The notes beneath the pieces were generated by a model, which saw only the letters and a list, made by a program, of their open reading frames with translations, did no database searches and was not told where the DNA came from. The translations under genes were made by a program, and so were the position numbers. A stretch of 51,876 nucleotides of DNA from Sideroxyarcus sp. (GTDB taxonomy: Bacteria > Pseudomonadota > Gammaproteobacteria > Burkholderiales > Gallionellaceae): the NCBI GenBank assembly GCA_030652215.1, contig JAUSBC010000007.1, forward strand, positions 1-51,876, written 5' to 3'. Shown piece after piece: positions 8,741 through 19,649 of this stretch. Each line of letters begins with the position of its first letter. The stretch's first letter is position 1.

Positions 8741-10483
8741 ATGACGACCACTAAAGACTTGAATTTGAAAAAAACGGCTGAACTTGGCCTTGCCACAGCT
8801 TCACTGCTTACCTTGCTGGCCGCGTGCGGCGGCAACAGCTCGGGGGGAGGCGCGGCGGACGTGTTCCAGGGTTCGGCAATAAAAGGACCTGTGAGCGCTG
8901 CAACGGTAAACATTGACTCCAACGACGACGGCGTTTGCGGTGGGGCCGGCGATGCCGCCGCAGTGACGACCAACGGCGACGGCGTCTTTACATTTCCGAC
9001 CGTCTCGGCGGTAGCGCACACGGTATGCGTTACAGGCGGCACCGACACGGTTACCGGCGCCGACCTGACCGGCACAACTTTGACTGCACCACCGAGCGCC
9101 ACGCCCGTCGTTACGCCCTTGACCACATTGGTTGATAGTCAAATCAGGGCAGTCGGCGGCAATGTTCATTCGCCCGACTCCGTCGCCAATGTGGCCGGCA
9201 AAATTGCGGGGGCACTCGGCGTGACTTCATCTCAAGTCGTTCCGGCAACCACGGCCGATGCGTTGACTGTGGAGGCAACTGCGAATGCTGTTCAAGCCCT
9301 GCTATCGGGCACTTCCAGAGTAATCACGTCCGCAGCATCGGGTGTGACTGCGACCAGCATGTTTCCTGCCGCAAGTCGGGGCTCCGCTTTGGCAATATGG
9401 AACGCCTCCACTACGACAGGGCTGACTCTGCCGATTACCAAGGAGGCGATACGTCAGGCTGTGATCCAGGCTCAGGCAGAATCGGGAGTCTCGGCATCCG
9501 TCTCGGCTTTGTGTCCCGCCATGGTTTCCGAGATCGCAGGCCCCGCCCTGGATGCCCATCTTGAGGGAATTGAGCATGCAACTCCGGAGAACCTGCAAAG
9601 CGTGGTAGCCAATGAACATGCCAAAATCGACGAGATGGTTGCCGCGATGAGCCAGATCTCATCCTTGATGACGTGCGACGTGGCCACTGCCCTGAACGTC
9701 GGCGCAAACCCTGCCGCAACCAATGGGTTGGCGACAGCGGTTGCGTCCGCCGCCGCTAACGGGCTGCCTGCCGCGGCAGCGGAGCTGGAAACGGCCGCCA
9801 ATCAGGCTGTTGATGATTGTGCTGCGCATGGCGTTCCATTGCACCCGATCATTGTGACGATGAACGGGACGATTAAAGGGATAGTTCTTTCCGCCCCGCA
9901 AATAAACAATGCGACTGTGACGACGACAACGCAGCCATTTAGCGTAACTGTTGCCGGCCCGCTGTCATCGGCATCCCTTAACGTTGTGGTTAGCGGCAAT
10001 CCGGAATTGGAGCCGGAAAAACCGGCAATCTTCAGGGCAATCGAAGTCGGTGGCGGTAATCGCGAGCTGTGGCTGTATATCGATAAGGTCAATATGGCAC
10101 ACAACAATGGCACGCTCTCTGTGACCGTCCCGGCTTCGGCAAAGCTGTATGCGTATGGCAAGAATCGTGCTGGCGTGACTTTCAGCGCCGTGCTCGCCAA
10201 TGAAGCAGCCAATGTCCTGACAAGCGCTAACAATGTTTTGACCGTAGACTGGACTGCTGCCAAGAACGCCCTCGCGGGTCAAACCGGATTCGCCAATCTG
10301 GATCTGGCTACAGGCACCTTCGATGTGACTGTGGCGATGAAGGGCTCTTCCATGTACATGGATAACGCTTCCGTGATTACGCCGGTGCCCGCAGTTGCAG
10401 TGACCGCACCCGCAGCCGCCGGATTCCCGAACGGGGGCGGCCTATCCGGCAAGGGTATTACGATTCGCGTTACCGCAAATTAG
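8741..10483 (+). CDS. Large secreted lipoprotein of unknown function
   Basis: This 580-residue protein has a lipoprotein signal ending LTLLAAC at about residue 27 and then a glycine/serine linker (GGNSSGGG), so it should be anchored in the outer membrane facing the periplasm or surface. Near residue 45 is a VNIDSNDDGVCGGAGD stretch that looks like a calcium-binding aspartate loop, followed by a beta-sandwich-like repeat region. The middle, about residues 220-380, is alanine-rich and helical; the C-terminal third is again beta-rich. The ATG at 8741 follows AAAGGGAG at good spacing; a start at 8669 would lack a signal. I do not recognise the family. It probably acts with the outer-membrane protein downstream. 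Confidence 0.8.
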   Translation: MTTTKDLNLKKTAELGLATASLLTLLAACGGNSSGGGAADVFQGSAIKGPVSAATVNIDSNDDGVCGGAGDAAAVTTNGDGVFTFPTVSAVAHTVCVTGGTDTVTGADLTGTTLTAPPSATPVVTPLTTLVDSQIRAVGGNVHSPDSVANVAGKIAGALGVTSSQVVPATTADALTVEATANAVQALLSGTSRVITSAASGVTATSMFPAASRGSALAIWNASTTTGLTLPITKEAIRQAVIQAQAESGVSASVSALCPAMVSEIAGPALDAHLEGIEHATPENLQSVVANEHAKIDEMVAAMSQISSLMTCDVATALNVGANPAATNGLATAVASAAANGLPAAAAELETAANQAVDDCAAHGVPLHPIIVTMNGTIKGIVLSAPQINNATVTTTTQPFSVTVAGPLSSASLNVVVSGNPELEPEKPAIFRAIEVGGGNRELWLYIDKVNMAHNNGTLSVTVPASAKLYAYGKNRAGVTFSAVLANEAANVLTSANNVLTVDWTAAKNALAGQTGFANLDLATGTFDVTVAMKGSSMYMDNASVITPVPAVAVTAPAAAGFPNGGGLSGKGITIRVTAN

Positions 10484-10508
10484 CCTGCCTTTTTAAACGT
10501 CCTCACAA

Positions 10509-10538
10509 GGGAACATGCACTGCATGTTCCCTTTTTTT
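10509..10538 (+). terminator. Strong intrinsic terminator after the lipoprotein gene
   Basis: GGGAACATGCA (10509-10519) pairs perfectly with TGCATGTTCCC (10521-10531) and is followed by seven T residues. It sits 26 nt after the lipoprotein stop and only 20 nt before the next start codon, so the next gene depends on read-through or on a promoter inside this stretch. Confidence 0.88.
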
Positions 10539-10557
10539 GGTGGCGAAGGAGAAAGAA

Positions 10558-11622
10558 ATGCGTATTGTGTTGGCCGCCATATTCTCATTGCCAGTGCAGC
10601 TATCCGCCGCGCCGCTCGATGCATTCTTGTCTGCCGACACTCACATGAACGCGGGAACAGGTCGACTGGAGTTGGCCTATGACGCGTTTAACAGCACACT
10701 GGACGTATTTGGTGTTCGTGCCAATGATCCCGTTTACGGCGGCACCCGCGTCGGCGATTACAGCGGGTGGCACTTGCGGGGAATCTATGCACCAAGTGAC
10801 CGGATATCAATTGACGGCGGGCTGTGGAAGCGCAGGATTGAATACTGGCAAGACCAATACTCCATTTCCAGCTGGCACGCGGCAGCCCAATACAGATTCT
10901 TCGAATACGGCGGGCCGATGGATTTCAGCGCTGCATTGCGCGTGGGCGCGTGGGGAAATTCCGCCGACTCGCTCAGCAACTCGTCCCCGACCACATTCCA
11001 GGGACAAACACTTGATACCCTCAAGGCAATCAAGCCCAATGATCTCCAGAAGCAAGTGGACTTGCTGGCTACCTGGCGTCCGGGTGATCAGACCGATTGG
11101 TCTGCCTTTATCGGCACCGGCACCAGCCGCGTGACAGTGGATGCCATGACGGCCACGCTCACCACCGCAAACGGTTGCGCTTTCAATCTCGTGTTCACCC
11201 CCACCGGAAGCATCGCCACACTGGCAGCGCCTTGCGGGAATCTGGTTGACGCAACTGTTTCAACTCCCACCAGCGTCCTCCAGGAATTGTCCTATGATGC
11301 GCACTACTCCCATGCAGGCACCATGCTTCAATGGCACAACGACGATTGGCAATTGACCGGCGGTTACCATTTCCAGAAATTGAACCGTAGTGGCATAGAT
11401 GCCCGGATCGCCGAACGGGGGGGAGTCGCCTATAAAACGAATCGTATCGTCGTCGGTGAAATCCTGCGGAAAATCGCGCAAAACTCCGCGGTATTCTTTC
11501 GTGCGCAATTGATGAGCAACCAGTTCGTCGGAGAAATCCCCTTCACCTATAACGGCTTCACCGCAAGCAAATTTGATCACCGCTATGGTTTTGTCAGCTT
11601 TGGAATGACTTTTGCGCTGTGA
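10558..11622 (+). CDS. Outer-membrane beta-barrel-like protein
   Basis: This 354-residue protein has a signal peptide (IVLAAIFSLPVQLSAAP) and a mature chain of alternating hydrophobic strands rich in tyrosine, tryptophan and glycine (YSGWHLRGIYAPSDRISIDG, WHNDDWQLTGGYHFQKL), ending HRYGFVSFGMTFAL. The terminal phenylalanine-x-leucine pattern with alternating aromatics is what the outer-membrane assembly machine recognises. A disulfide-capable pair occurs near residues 210-225 (GCAFN and APCGN). The ATG at 10558 follows AAGGAGAAAG; an earlier in-frame start at 10537 gives a poorer signal. I do not recognise the family. It lies just after the lipoprotein gene, beyond a terminator, and may form a surface pair with it. 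Confidence 0.78.
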   Translation: MRIVLAAIFSLPVQLSAAPLDAFLSADTHMNAGTGRLELAYDAFNSTLDVFGVRANDPVYGGTRVGDYSGWHLRGIYAPSDRISIDGGLWKRRIEYWQDQYSISSWHAAAQYRFFEYGGPMDFSAALRVGAWGNSADSLSNSSPTTFQGQTLDTLKAIKPNDLQKQVDLLATWRPGDQTDWSAFIGTGTSRVTVDAMTATLTTANGCAFNLVFTPTGSIATLAAPCGNLVDATVSTPTSVLQELSYDAHYSHAGTMLQWHNDDWQLTGGYHFQKLNRSGIDARIAERGGVAYKTNRIVVGEILRKIAQNSAVFFRAQLMSNQFVGEIPFTYNGFTASKFDHRYGFVSFGMTFAL

Positions 11623-12037
11623 GTCGGCGATAGCACACCAGTCCATCGCGACGCCGAGGTAGCCTCGCCACGTCTCGGCACATATGGCGAGCCAATGTGC
11701 ATCCCGCGCAAGACACTACTAATCTGGTCAGATTTTGCTTGAGCTCAAATCGGCATTACTTCCAAACCCCCTCCAACTCCCCCTTGTGCGAGCATCCGCT
11801 GTGCGGATTGCCTGCTTACCCCACTTCAGGGGGAGAGCAGATACCGCTCCTCCCCTGACAAGGGGAGGCTGGGAGGGGTTTGGGTCTCTGACTTCAAACC
11901 TCACGTAGCCGGATTAATATCATCAAAAGAAAGCATGGGAACGGTATCGCTTATACTAACGCCAGTGCGAACTCAGCAAGCATTCCGGCAAATAGACGTG
12001 AGAATTCCCAGAGTGACAATTGGCGGAAAGAAATACC
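11623..12037. other. Intergenic region before mutM, mostly repeat sequence
   Basis: No coding frame is convincing here. The centre (11762-11883) is an imperfect inverted repeat listed separately. A TATACT box occurs near 11953 in the right-hand flank and could belong to a mutM promoter, though no clear -35 box accompanies it. Confidence 0.45.
11762..11883. repeat. Imperfect inverted repeat, about 122 bp
   Basis: The left arm (CCAAACCCCCTCCAACTCCC) and the right arm (GGGAGGCTGGGAGGGGTTTGG) are inverted copies with a few mismatches, separated by about 75 bp that contain smaller hairpins. It carries no open frame and resembles the C/G-rich palindromic intergenic elements scattered in many proteobacteria. 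Confidence 0.6.
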
Positions 12038-12853
12038 ATGCCTGAATTGCCGGAAGTCGAGACCACTCTACGCGGCATTGCCCCGCATCTCATCCAGCGG
12101 CGCGTCATCGGCGTCGTCATCCGCAACCCCAGTCTGCGCTGGCCCATTCCAGACAACCTGCCCCAACTCCTGCACGGACAAACCGTGCGCGACCTGCGGC
12201 GCCGCGCCAAGTATCTGCTGATTGCATTCGATCACGGCACGCTCATCCTGCATCTGGGCATGAGCGGCAGCCTGCGCATCCAACCTGCGGGCACACCCGC
12301 CGCGAAACACGATCACTTCGACCTGCTGCTGGACACCGGCCAATTGCTGCGCCTGCGCGACCCGCGCCGTTTCGGCGCGGTGCTGTGGCACGAGGGCGAC
12401 ATCGCGCAGCATCCTCTGTTGGCAACGCTCGGCCCGGAACCCTTGGGCCAGGACTTCGACGGCGAATACCTGCACCGCGCCATCCGCTCGCGCAGCGTGG
12501 CAATCAAACAAGCACTCATGGACAGCCATCTGGTCGTGGGCGTGGGCAACATCTACGCCAACGAGGCGCTATTCCGCGCCGGCATCCGCCCGCAACTGGC
12601 GGCGAACAAACTCTCGTTGCCGCGTTGCCGTCGGCTGGCACAGAACATCAAGGAAGTACTTCTTGAAGCCATCCGCCAGGGCGGCAGCACGCTGCGCGAC
12701 TTCGTACACAGCGACGGCGGCAGCGGCTATTTCCAGCAGACCTATTTCGTGTACGGACGCACAGGAGAACCCTGCCGCGTATGCAACACGGCCATCAAAC
12801 AGATACGGCAGGGGCAACGCTCGACATTCTATTGTCCGGTGTGCCAGCGGTGA
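12038..12853 (+). CDS. mutM: Formamidopyrimidine-DNA glycosylase
   Basis: This 271-residue bifunctional glycosylase/AP lyase removes 8-oxoguanine and formamidopyrimidines from DNA. The processed N-terminus is [16 protein letters not shown], with the catalytic Pro2 and Glu3. The conserved beta-hairpin lysine is in RRAKYLLI, the helix-two-turns-helix segment includes [14 protein letters not shown], and the C-terminal zinc finger is [13 protein letters not shown] followed by YCPVC. Length matches the family (about 270). The ATG at 12038 is fixed by the need for Pro2; an in-frame ATG six codons earlier is rejected. In other betaproteobacteria mutM often lies next to the TPR-lolB-ispE block; here about 8 kb separates them. 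Confidence 0.96.
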   Translation: MPELPEVETTLRGIAPHLIQRRVIGVVIRNPSLRWPIPDNLPQLLHGQTVRDLRRRAKYLLIAFDHGTLILHLGMSGSLRIQPAGTPAAKHDHFDLLLDTGQLLRLRDPRRFGAVLWHEGDIAQHPLLATLGPEPLGQDFDGEYLHRAIRSRSVAIKQALMDSHLVVGVGNIYANEALFRAGIRPQLAANKLSLPRCRRLAQNIKEVLLEAIRQGGSTLRDFVHSDGGSGYFQQTYFVYGRTGEPCRVCNTAIKQIRQGQRSTFYCPVCQR

Positions 12854-13120
12854 CAGGAATTTTCAATGCTTGGCGCAAAAGCAGACGTTGGCATAGGTGG
12901 TATTAACAGGCAGAATTCGGCCAACAGGGGATAGTCGCGGGCGTTCCAATTTGACTACGAAGGGTCTTAATGGATTGGCTCACAGCTTCAAGATTGTGGA
13001 GATACGTGACACATCTATGCCAACAGAAGACGTATCGAGAGAGCTTCAACTTTGCTGCAAAGTGGGAATAACTACATTTTGACTCTGGTCATTGGATCGT
13101 TAAGTAAAGGAAATATGAGT

Positions 13121-14251
13121 ATGAGGAAGTTATTAGTCTCGTTAATTACCTTTTTTGTAGTCTCTACCGCTTATGGTGATGTTTTCAAATGTGTGACCTC
13201 GGCGGGGGTGACTTATTCGGAACTCCCATGCTCGGAAGATAAGAAGAAGTTGTTGGCCAAGAATGAACCCCGCCAGGAATCCCAGGAATCCGTGGTCAAA
13301 GAAATGAAAGATCACAAGGGTTGGATCAATGTCGACCAGTTTAAATTGGATCTCAGGGAGGTCGTCGCTTTACCCACAGGGGATTACGAATGCGATGGGA
13401 GGGAGGGAGATGGGGAGGAAGGGGATTCAATCCCTTTTCAATCTAAGGCAGAGCGAATAGCTTTTGAGTTGGCTCAAAAGCAGGCTGAAAAGGAAATGGA
13501 ACTTCAAGTCAAACAATGCGCGGAGGCGAGCCGGCGGGAGTCCGAAGCTTATGCGCATGCGCGTCAGGCGTTTAATAAGGTCTGGCTACCGGCATTGAAA
13601 AATGCGATTGCATTAGGGGACCCGGTTGCTGAGGTGATCTTGCGCGCCTGCGAAACGACTTCCGTTCTGGATAGGGAAGGGGTTGTTTCAGACTGTTCCC
13701 AAGCCGAAGGTGATCGAAAACAGGCGCAGTTGCGGCTTGAGTCGATCGGATTCAAGCCAGCCTTGCATAAATACATTCGGACTGCTGATTCAGACGCATC
13801 ACTGCACTGCAGTTCAGGAGATATGGGTTGTTATACGGAGTTTGAGATCGCGCGCCACCACCGAATATTGGATATTATGAGAACAGGTTATGTGGGGGTC
13901 GCTGAAGATTACAACACGTGTCAGTTGCATTCGACGAATGAAGAGTTGGATCGAAGGGAGGAGGAGTGTCAGCGCTTGGGGTGGTTGATGCGGGTGGTTA
14001 ATGTAAAGACTGACAGAGGATATCGTCTGTCACTGGATCACCCAGGCAACGTGAGTGGTCGACATTTGAACTATATCCCCGGCCATCTCACAAGGCTTTA
14101 TCGAATAGGGTTTAAAGATGTGGAATTCCGGGATCCGGATTTTCAATCCAAATTCTGGAAAGAGGTTGAAGCCTTTCTCTCCGAAATAAAGGAGAACATC
14201 CAAAAGGATCTTCAGAAAGATCCTCGATGGGGTGTTTTTCTTTCAAACTAA
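13121..14251 (+). CDS. Secreted DUF4124-like protein, AT-richer than its neighbours
   Basis: This 376-residue protein has a signal peptide (LLVSLITFFVVSTAYG) and then DVFKCVTSAGVTYSELPCSE, the short DUF4124-type pattern with two cysteines seen in many periplasmic proteins of proteobacteria. The rest is charged and helical, with a coiled-coil-like segment around residues 120-150 (FELAQKQAEKEMELQVKQ) and several further cysteines. I cannot assign a function. Two starts are possible, 13115 and 13121; AAAGGA at 13106-13111 is nine bases from the second, which is preferred. Codon use favours A and T far more than in mutM, which suggests later acquisition. The 267 bp before it hold no recognised element. 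Confidence 0.7.
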   Translation: MRKLLVSLITFFVVSTAYGDVFKCVTSAGVTYSELPCSEDKKKLLAKNEPRQESQESVVKEMKDHKGWINVDQFKLDLREVVALPTGDYECDGREGDGEEGDSIPFQSKAERIAFELAQKQAEKEMELQVKQCAEASRRESEAYAHARQAFNKVWLPALKNAIALGDPVAEVILRACETTSVLDREGVVSDCSQAEGDRKQAQLRLESIGFKPALHKYIRTADSDASLHCSSGDMGCYTEFEIARHHRILDIMRTGYVGVAEDYNTCQLHSTNEELDRREEECQRLGWLMRVVNVKTDRGYRLSLDHPGNVSGRHLNYIPGHLTRLYRIGFKDVEFRDPDFQSKFWKEVEAFLSEIKENIQKDLQKDPRWGVFLSN

Positions 14252-14622
14252 ACCTAGCTTTCGCTGCGCAATAATAGGGGACCACAATTGTCTGCGGACG
14301 GAATGCAGGGAACGCTTTAGTTGTGACGGGAACAACGGAGAAACCGGGAGGCATTAATGCGATTGATAACGAGTGGAGTGGCGCACCGCCCCGGCGGACA
14401 ACAGCGAATTTCTCCCCACCGCCAACCCCAACGAATGGGTGGCGAAGGCGGGCAGTGCAGCTGCAGGCAGAATGGGAACGCTCAGAGTGTGTCCGCTTTG
14501 GGGAGCATAAAGGTCGCTTAAGGGTTAGCAAGAGCCCCTCAAGCCCCTACCCTGGATGTCCGCTATCCGAGTCCCGCCGCCTGCAATCTGCAAGATCACA
14601 AGCAATAAATCCTGCACCAAAT
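14252..14622. other. Non-coding stretch between DUF4124 gene and terminator
   Basis: No gene is supported. A plus-strand frame ending at the TAA at 14510-14512 translates as NSEFLPTANPNEWVAKAGSA and a little more, with no start or ribosome-binding site; it could be the eroded tail of a lost gene or chance. Nothing else is recognised. Confidence 0.35.
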
Positions 14623-14652
14623 AAAAAGCCCGCGCCAAGGCGCGGGCTTTTT
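14623..14652 (-). terminator. Bidirectional intrinsic terminator below the ferredoxin gene
   Basis: GCCCGCGCC (14628-14636) pairs with GGCGCGGGC (14639-14647) and is flanked by five A residues on one side and five T residues on the other. It ends minus-strand transcripts of the M16-rsmD-coaD-ferredoxin block 18 nt after the ferredoxin stop and could also stop rightward read-through. Confidence 0.88.
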
Positions 14653-14669
14653 ATTAGTAACAGCGAAAC

Positions 14670-15944
<1,275 letters not shown>

Positions 15945-15948
<4 letters not shown>

Positions 15949-17264
15949 TTTGATGCTCCCGTTTTTTCTTCAGGCGCCCCGACGATCACCGTCGCCAGCG
16001 CATCCGGATCGATGCGACGCTTGAACGCATCCTTGATCTGTTTGCTCGTGACTTTGTCCACTTTGGCGGTGAAATCGTCCAGATATGTCAGCGGCAATTT
16101 GTAGAAACCGATCACGCCCAGGTATTCGATGATCTTCCTGTTGCTGTCGATGCGCAGCGGAAAGCCGCCGATGATGTTCTGCTTGGCGGCCCGCAGTTCC
16201 TTTTCGGTCACGCCTTTGTCCACAAACGTGCGCAGAGTCTGCCGCACCACCTTGAGCGACTCGTCCGCCTGCTCTTTCTTGGTCTGCAGGCCGATCTGGA
16301 ACGCGCCCGGCTGCTGCATCGGCATGAAATAGCTGTATACACTATAGGCCATGCCGCGTTTCTCGCGCACCTCGTTCATCAGGCGCGACACGAATCCGCC
16401 GCCGCCCAATATGTAGTTGCCGACGTACAGCGGGAAGTAGTCTTCGTCGTTGCGCGCGACGCCGGGCGTGCCGATCAGGATGTGGCTCTGGCTGGCGGGA
16501 TGCGCAATGCGCTCCTCGCTGGGCGAAATGCGGATCAGCACCGCCGGGATACCGGCATCGGCGCCGCCTTCCGGCAGGCCTGCAGTCAGGCGCTGCGCGA
16601 TGGCTTCGGCCTCTGCGCGCGTGACGTCACCCATGAGGGCGACAACCGCGTGTTTTGCGCCGTAGTGCGCGCGGTAGAAACTCTCCAGTTCCGCGCGCTG
16701 TATCTTTTCCACGTCCGCCACTTCGGTGCGCCAGCCGTAGGGATGCACGCCGAACACCGCCTTGGCGAACGCCTTGTCGGAGATGCTTTCCGGCTGCGTC
16801 TCGGCTTCCTTCAGGGACGCGATCAGGCGCGCTTTCTCGCGTGCCAGCACCGGCTCGGGAAACAGGGGTTGTTGCAGGCAACGCGCCAGGATATCCAGCG
16901 CCGCCTCGCGTTCCGCTGCACTGCTCAGGGTGCGCAGGCTCAGACCGGCGCGGTCCGCATCGAACTGCCCGCCCATCTGCGCGCCGACATCGGCCAGCTT
17001 GCGCGCGATATCGTCCTCGCTCAGGTCTTGCGAACCCAGGTCGAGCATGCCGAATGTCAGGTGCGACACGCCCACCTTCCCTGCGACATCGAAGCCGCTG
17101 CCGGCAGGGAAATTCACCGCCACATCCAGCATCGGCAGGTCGTGGTTTTCCACGAAATACACGCGTGCGCCGCTGGGCGCTTGCCAGTGCTGGATTTGCG
17201 GGGTGGCGAATGCGATGCTTGCCGCACCCAGCAGGACTGCTGTGGAAATAATTCTAGTGAGCAT
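15945..17264 (-). CDS. M16 peptidase-like protein, non-catalytic partner
   Basis: This 439-residue secreted protein has a signal peptide (IISTAVLLGAASIAFA) and the two-lobed M16 (pitrilysin) fold: YFVENHDLPMLDVAVNFPAG, then GKVGVSHLTFGMLDLGS where the HxxEH zinc motif should stand. Neither the second histidine nor the glutamate is present, so it is predicted to be inactive. Such proteins pair with an active M16 subunit, as in mitochondrial processing peptidase. The active partner is the gene just upstream, whose end overlaps this start by 11 nt. The C-terminal half contains the conserved RMNEVREKRGMAYSVYS-like motif (here RLMNEVREKRGMAYSVYSY). It is followed by rsmD. Confidence 0.92.
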
Positions 17265-18612
17265 GGGCCGCTCCCGGGTTATGTTTGGGTTTGTCGGAAA
17301 GCGGTTGCGGATCGAGTGTGGCCACGGTCAGCCGGTCGTCGTTGAATATCTCGCGCGCCACATCCTGCACCTGCTGCGCGGTGACCGCCTGCAGCTTCTG
17401 CAGCATCACCGGCTCCGCCTTGTGCGACAAGCCCGTGCTTTCCAGTTGCCCGATCTGCATGGCCTGGTAGAACACCGAATCGCGCTTGTAGACTTCGCCC
17501 GCCAGCACCTGCGATTTGACGCGCTGCAACTCTTCCGCGCTCACGCCGTCGCGCACCAGCAACGCCAGTTGCTCGCGCAACGCCTGCTCCACATCGCCCA
17601 CCGTCTTGCCCTCGCGTGGTGTGCCTTCCAGCAAAAACAGGCCGGGGCCGCGCGCCACGCTGTCGTAGCCCGTGCCCACATCCATCGCCACCTGCTGCTC
17701 GCGCACCAGCGCCTTGTTCAATCGTGCCGAGCTGTTTCCGTCCAGCACGCCCGCCAATACTTCCAGCGCGTAAGGTTTCCAGTCTTTTTCCGCATCGCGC
17801 AATGTGGGCGCCTGCCAGGCCATCACAAGGTAGGGCAACTCGGCCGGCGCCTTGACCGTGATGCGCTTGATGCCCAGTTGTGCCGACTCGCCCGCCGCCT
17901 TGCGTTGCGGCAATTTCACGCGGGGAATGCCGCCGTAGTATTTCTGCGCCAGCGCGAACACTTCTTTCGCCTTGACGTCGCCCGCGATCACCAGCGTCGC
18001 GTTGTTGGGCGCATACCAGGTCTTGTACCAGTCCAGCGCATCGGAGGCGGTCATGTTCTCCAGATCGGCCATCCAGCCGATGATGGGGTTATGGTAGGGG
18101 TGTTCCTGGTACGCGGTCGCCATCAGCTTCTCGAACATCAGCGAGCGCGGGTCGTCCTCGGTGCGCCAGCGGCGCTCCTCCATCACCACGCGAACTTCCT
18201 TGCCAAACTCTTTTTCCGACATCAGCAGGTTGTGCATGCGGTCGGACTCGAGCTTCATCGCCAGCGGCAGTTTGGATTTGTGCAACTGCTGGAAGTACGC
18301 CGTGTAATCGTAGCTGGTAAAGGCATTCTCGCGCCCGCCCGCCGCAGCGATGATCCGTGAGAACTCGCCGACCGGAACGTCTTTGGTGCCCTTGAACATC
18401 ATGTGTTCCAGCACATGCGCCACGCCGGTGGTGCCGGTGCGCTCGTCCATGCTGCCCGCGCGGTACCAGATTTGCTGAACCAGCACCGGCGCGCGGTGGT
18501 CTTCCTTGACAATGACTTTGAGCCCGTTGCCCAGCGTCTTTTCATAAACTTCCGCCTGCGCCACAAACGAAATCTGCAGCAACAGCGCGATGACAACTAA
18601 ATGGATTCTCAT
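17254..18612 (-). CDS. M16 zinc peptidase, catalytic subunit
   Basis: This 452-residue secreted peptidase has a signal peptide (IHLVVIALLLQISFVAQA). The zinc motif is HVLEH near residue 66, with the distal glutamate in EVRVVMEERRWRTEDDP, both intact. The expected N-terminal features GNGLKVIVKEDHRAPVLVQQ and WYRAGSMDERTGTTGVAH are present, so the protein should be active against periplasmic peptides. Its stop codon region overlaps the next, inactive M16 gene, and the pair probably assembles into one heterodimer. It is transcribed divergently from ftsY, 81 bp away. The substrate is unknown. Confidence 0.94.
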   Translation of the reverse strand: MRIHLVVIALLLQISFVAQAEVYEKTLGNGLKVIVKEDHRAPVLVQQIWYRAGSMDERTGTTGVAHVLEHMMFKGTKDVPVGEFSRIIAAAGGRENAFTSYDYTAYFQQLHKSKLPLAMKLESDRMHNLLMSEKEFGKEVRVVMEERRWRTEDDPRSLMFEKLMATAYQEHPYHNPIIGWMADLENMTASDALDWYKTWYAPNNATLVIAGDVKAKEVFALAQKYYGGIPRVKLPQRKAAGESAQLGIKRITVKAPAELPYLVMAWQAPTLRDAEKDWKPYALEVLAGVLDGNSSARLNKALVREQQVAMDVGTGYDSVARGPGLFLLEGTPREGKTVGDVEQALREQLALLVRDGVSAEELQRVKSQVLAGEVYKRDSVFYQAMQIGQLESTGLSHKAEPVMLQKLQAVTAQQVQDVAREIFNDDRLTVATLDPQPLSDKPKHNPGAAHAH

Positions 18613-18693
18613 TTCCCTACCCTATGGATGCGCGATTCGGCTTAAAATGAGCGCGCATTATGCGACATTTCATTCACTCCCGAATACTCTTGC

Positions 18694-19644
18694 ATGTTTA
18701 GCTTCCTGAAAAAGACACCCGCCACCGCCGAATCGAAAAGCTGGCTGACCCGTTTGACGGGCGGTTTGGCGCGCACCGGTGGACAGCTCGCCGCCTTGCT
18801 GGTTCCCGGCGGCCGCATAGACGAAGACCTCTACGAAGAACTGGAGACCATTCTCATTACGGCCGACGTGGGCATGGATGCCACGCGCTTGCTGCTGGCC
18901 GACGTGCGCCGCCAGGTGAAAGAACAACGCCTGACCGAGGCCAGCCAATTGAAGGAAGCCCTGGCGCACGCGCTACTCAAGCTGCTGCAGCCCTTGGCTA
19001 AACCCCTTGACGTCAACCCGCACAAGCCTTTCGTCATCATGCTGTGCGGCGTGAACGGCGCGGGCAAGACCACTTCCATCGGCAAGTTGGCCAAACATTT
19101 CCAGAGTCAGGGCAAATCGGTGCTGCTGGCCGCAGGCGACACTTTCCGCGCTGCCGCGCGCGAACAGCTCATGGAATGGGGCAAGCGCAACGACGTGACC
19201 GTGATCGCGCAACAAAGCGGCGATGCCGCAGCGGTGATCTACGACGCGGTGCAGGCGGCGCAGGCGCGCGGCATCGACGTGGTGCTGGCCGACACCGCCG
19301 GCCGCCTGACCACGCAGGCGCATTTGATGGAAGAAATCAAGAAGGTGAAGCGCGTGATCGACAAAGCGCTGCCCGGTGCACCGCATGAAGTGCTGCTGGT
19401 GCTGGACGCCAACACCGGCCAGAACGCGCTGTCGCAGGTCAAGGCTTTCGACGAGGCGCTGCAGGTGACCGGCCTGGTGCTGACCAAGCTCGACGGCACC
19501 GCCAAAGGCGGCGTCATCGCGGCCATCGCCAAGGCGCATCCGATCCCGGTGCGCTTCATCGGCGTGGGTGAGGGGCTGGATGATCTGCGACCGTTTGTGG
19601 CAGAGGATTTTGTGGCGGCGCTGCTTGGATTATCGAACGAATAA
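18694..19644 (+). CDS. ftsY: Signal recognition particle receptor FtsY
   Basis: This 316-residue GTPase docks ribosome-SRP complexes at the membrane for cotranslational insertion. It has a short N-terminal A region with a basic amphipathic start (MFSFLKKTP), the NG-domain helices, the P-loop [15 protein letters not shown], the conserved [11 protein letters not shown], the G3 motif DTAGR and the G4 motif [10 protein letters not shown]. The long acidic A domain of the E. coli protein is missing, as in many betaproteobacteria. It lies 108 nt before ftsE, with a large palindrome in the gap, so ftsYEX is probably one operon with an internal control point. Confidence 0.96.
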   Translation: MFSFLKKTPATAESKSWLTRLTGGLARTGGQLAALLVPGGRIDEDLYEELETILITADVGMDATRLLLADVRRQVKEQRLTEASQLKEALAHALLKLLQPLAKPLDVNPHKPFVIMLCGVNGAGKTTSIGKLAKHFQSQGKSVLLAAGDTFRAAAREQLMEWGKRNDVTVIAQQSGDAAAVIYDAVQAAQARGIDVVLADTAGRLTTQAHLMEEIKKVKRVIDKALPGAPHEVLLVLDANTGQNALSQVKAFDEALQVTGLVLTKLDGTAKGGVIAAIAKAHPIPVRFIGVGEGLDDLRPFVAEDFVAALLGLSNE

Positions 19645-19649
19645 AGCAC

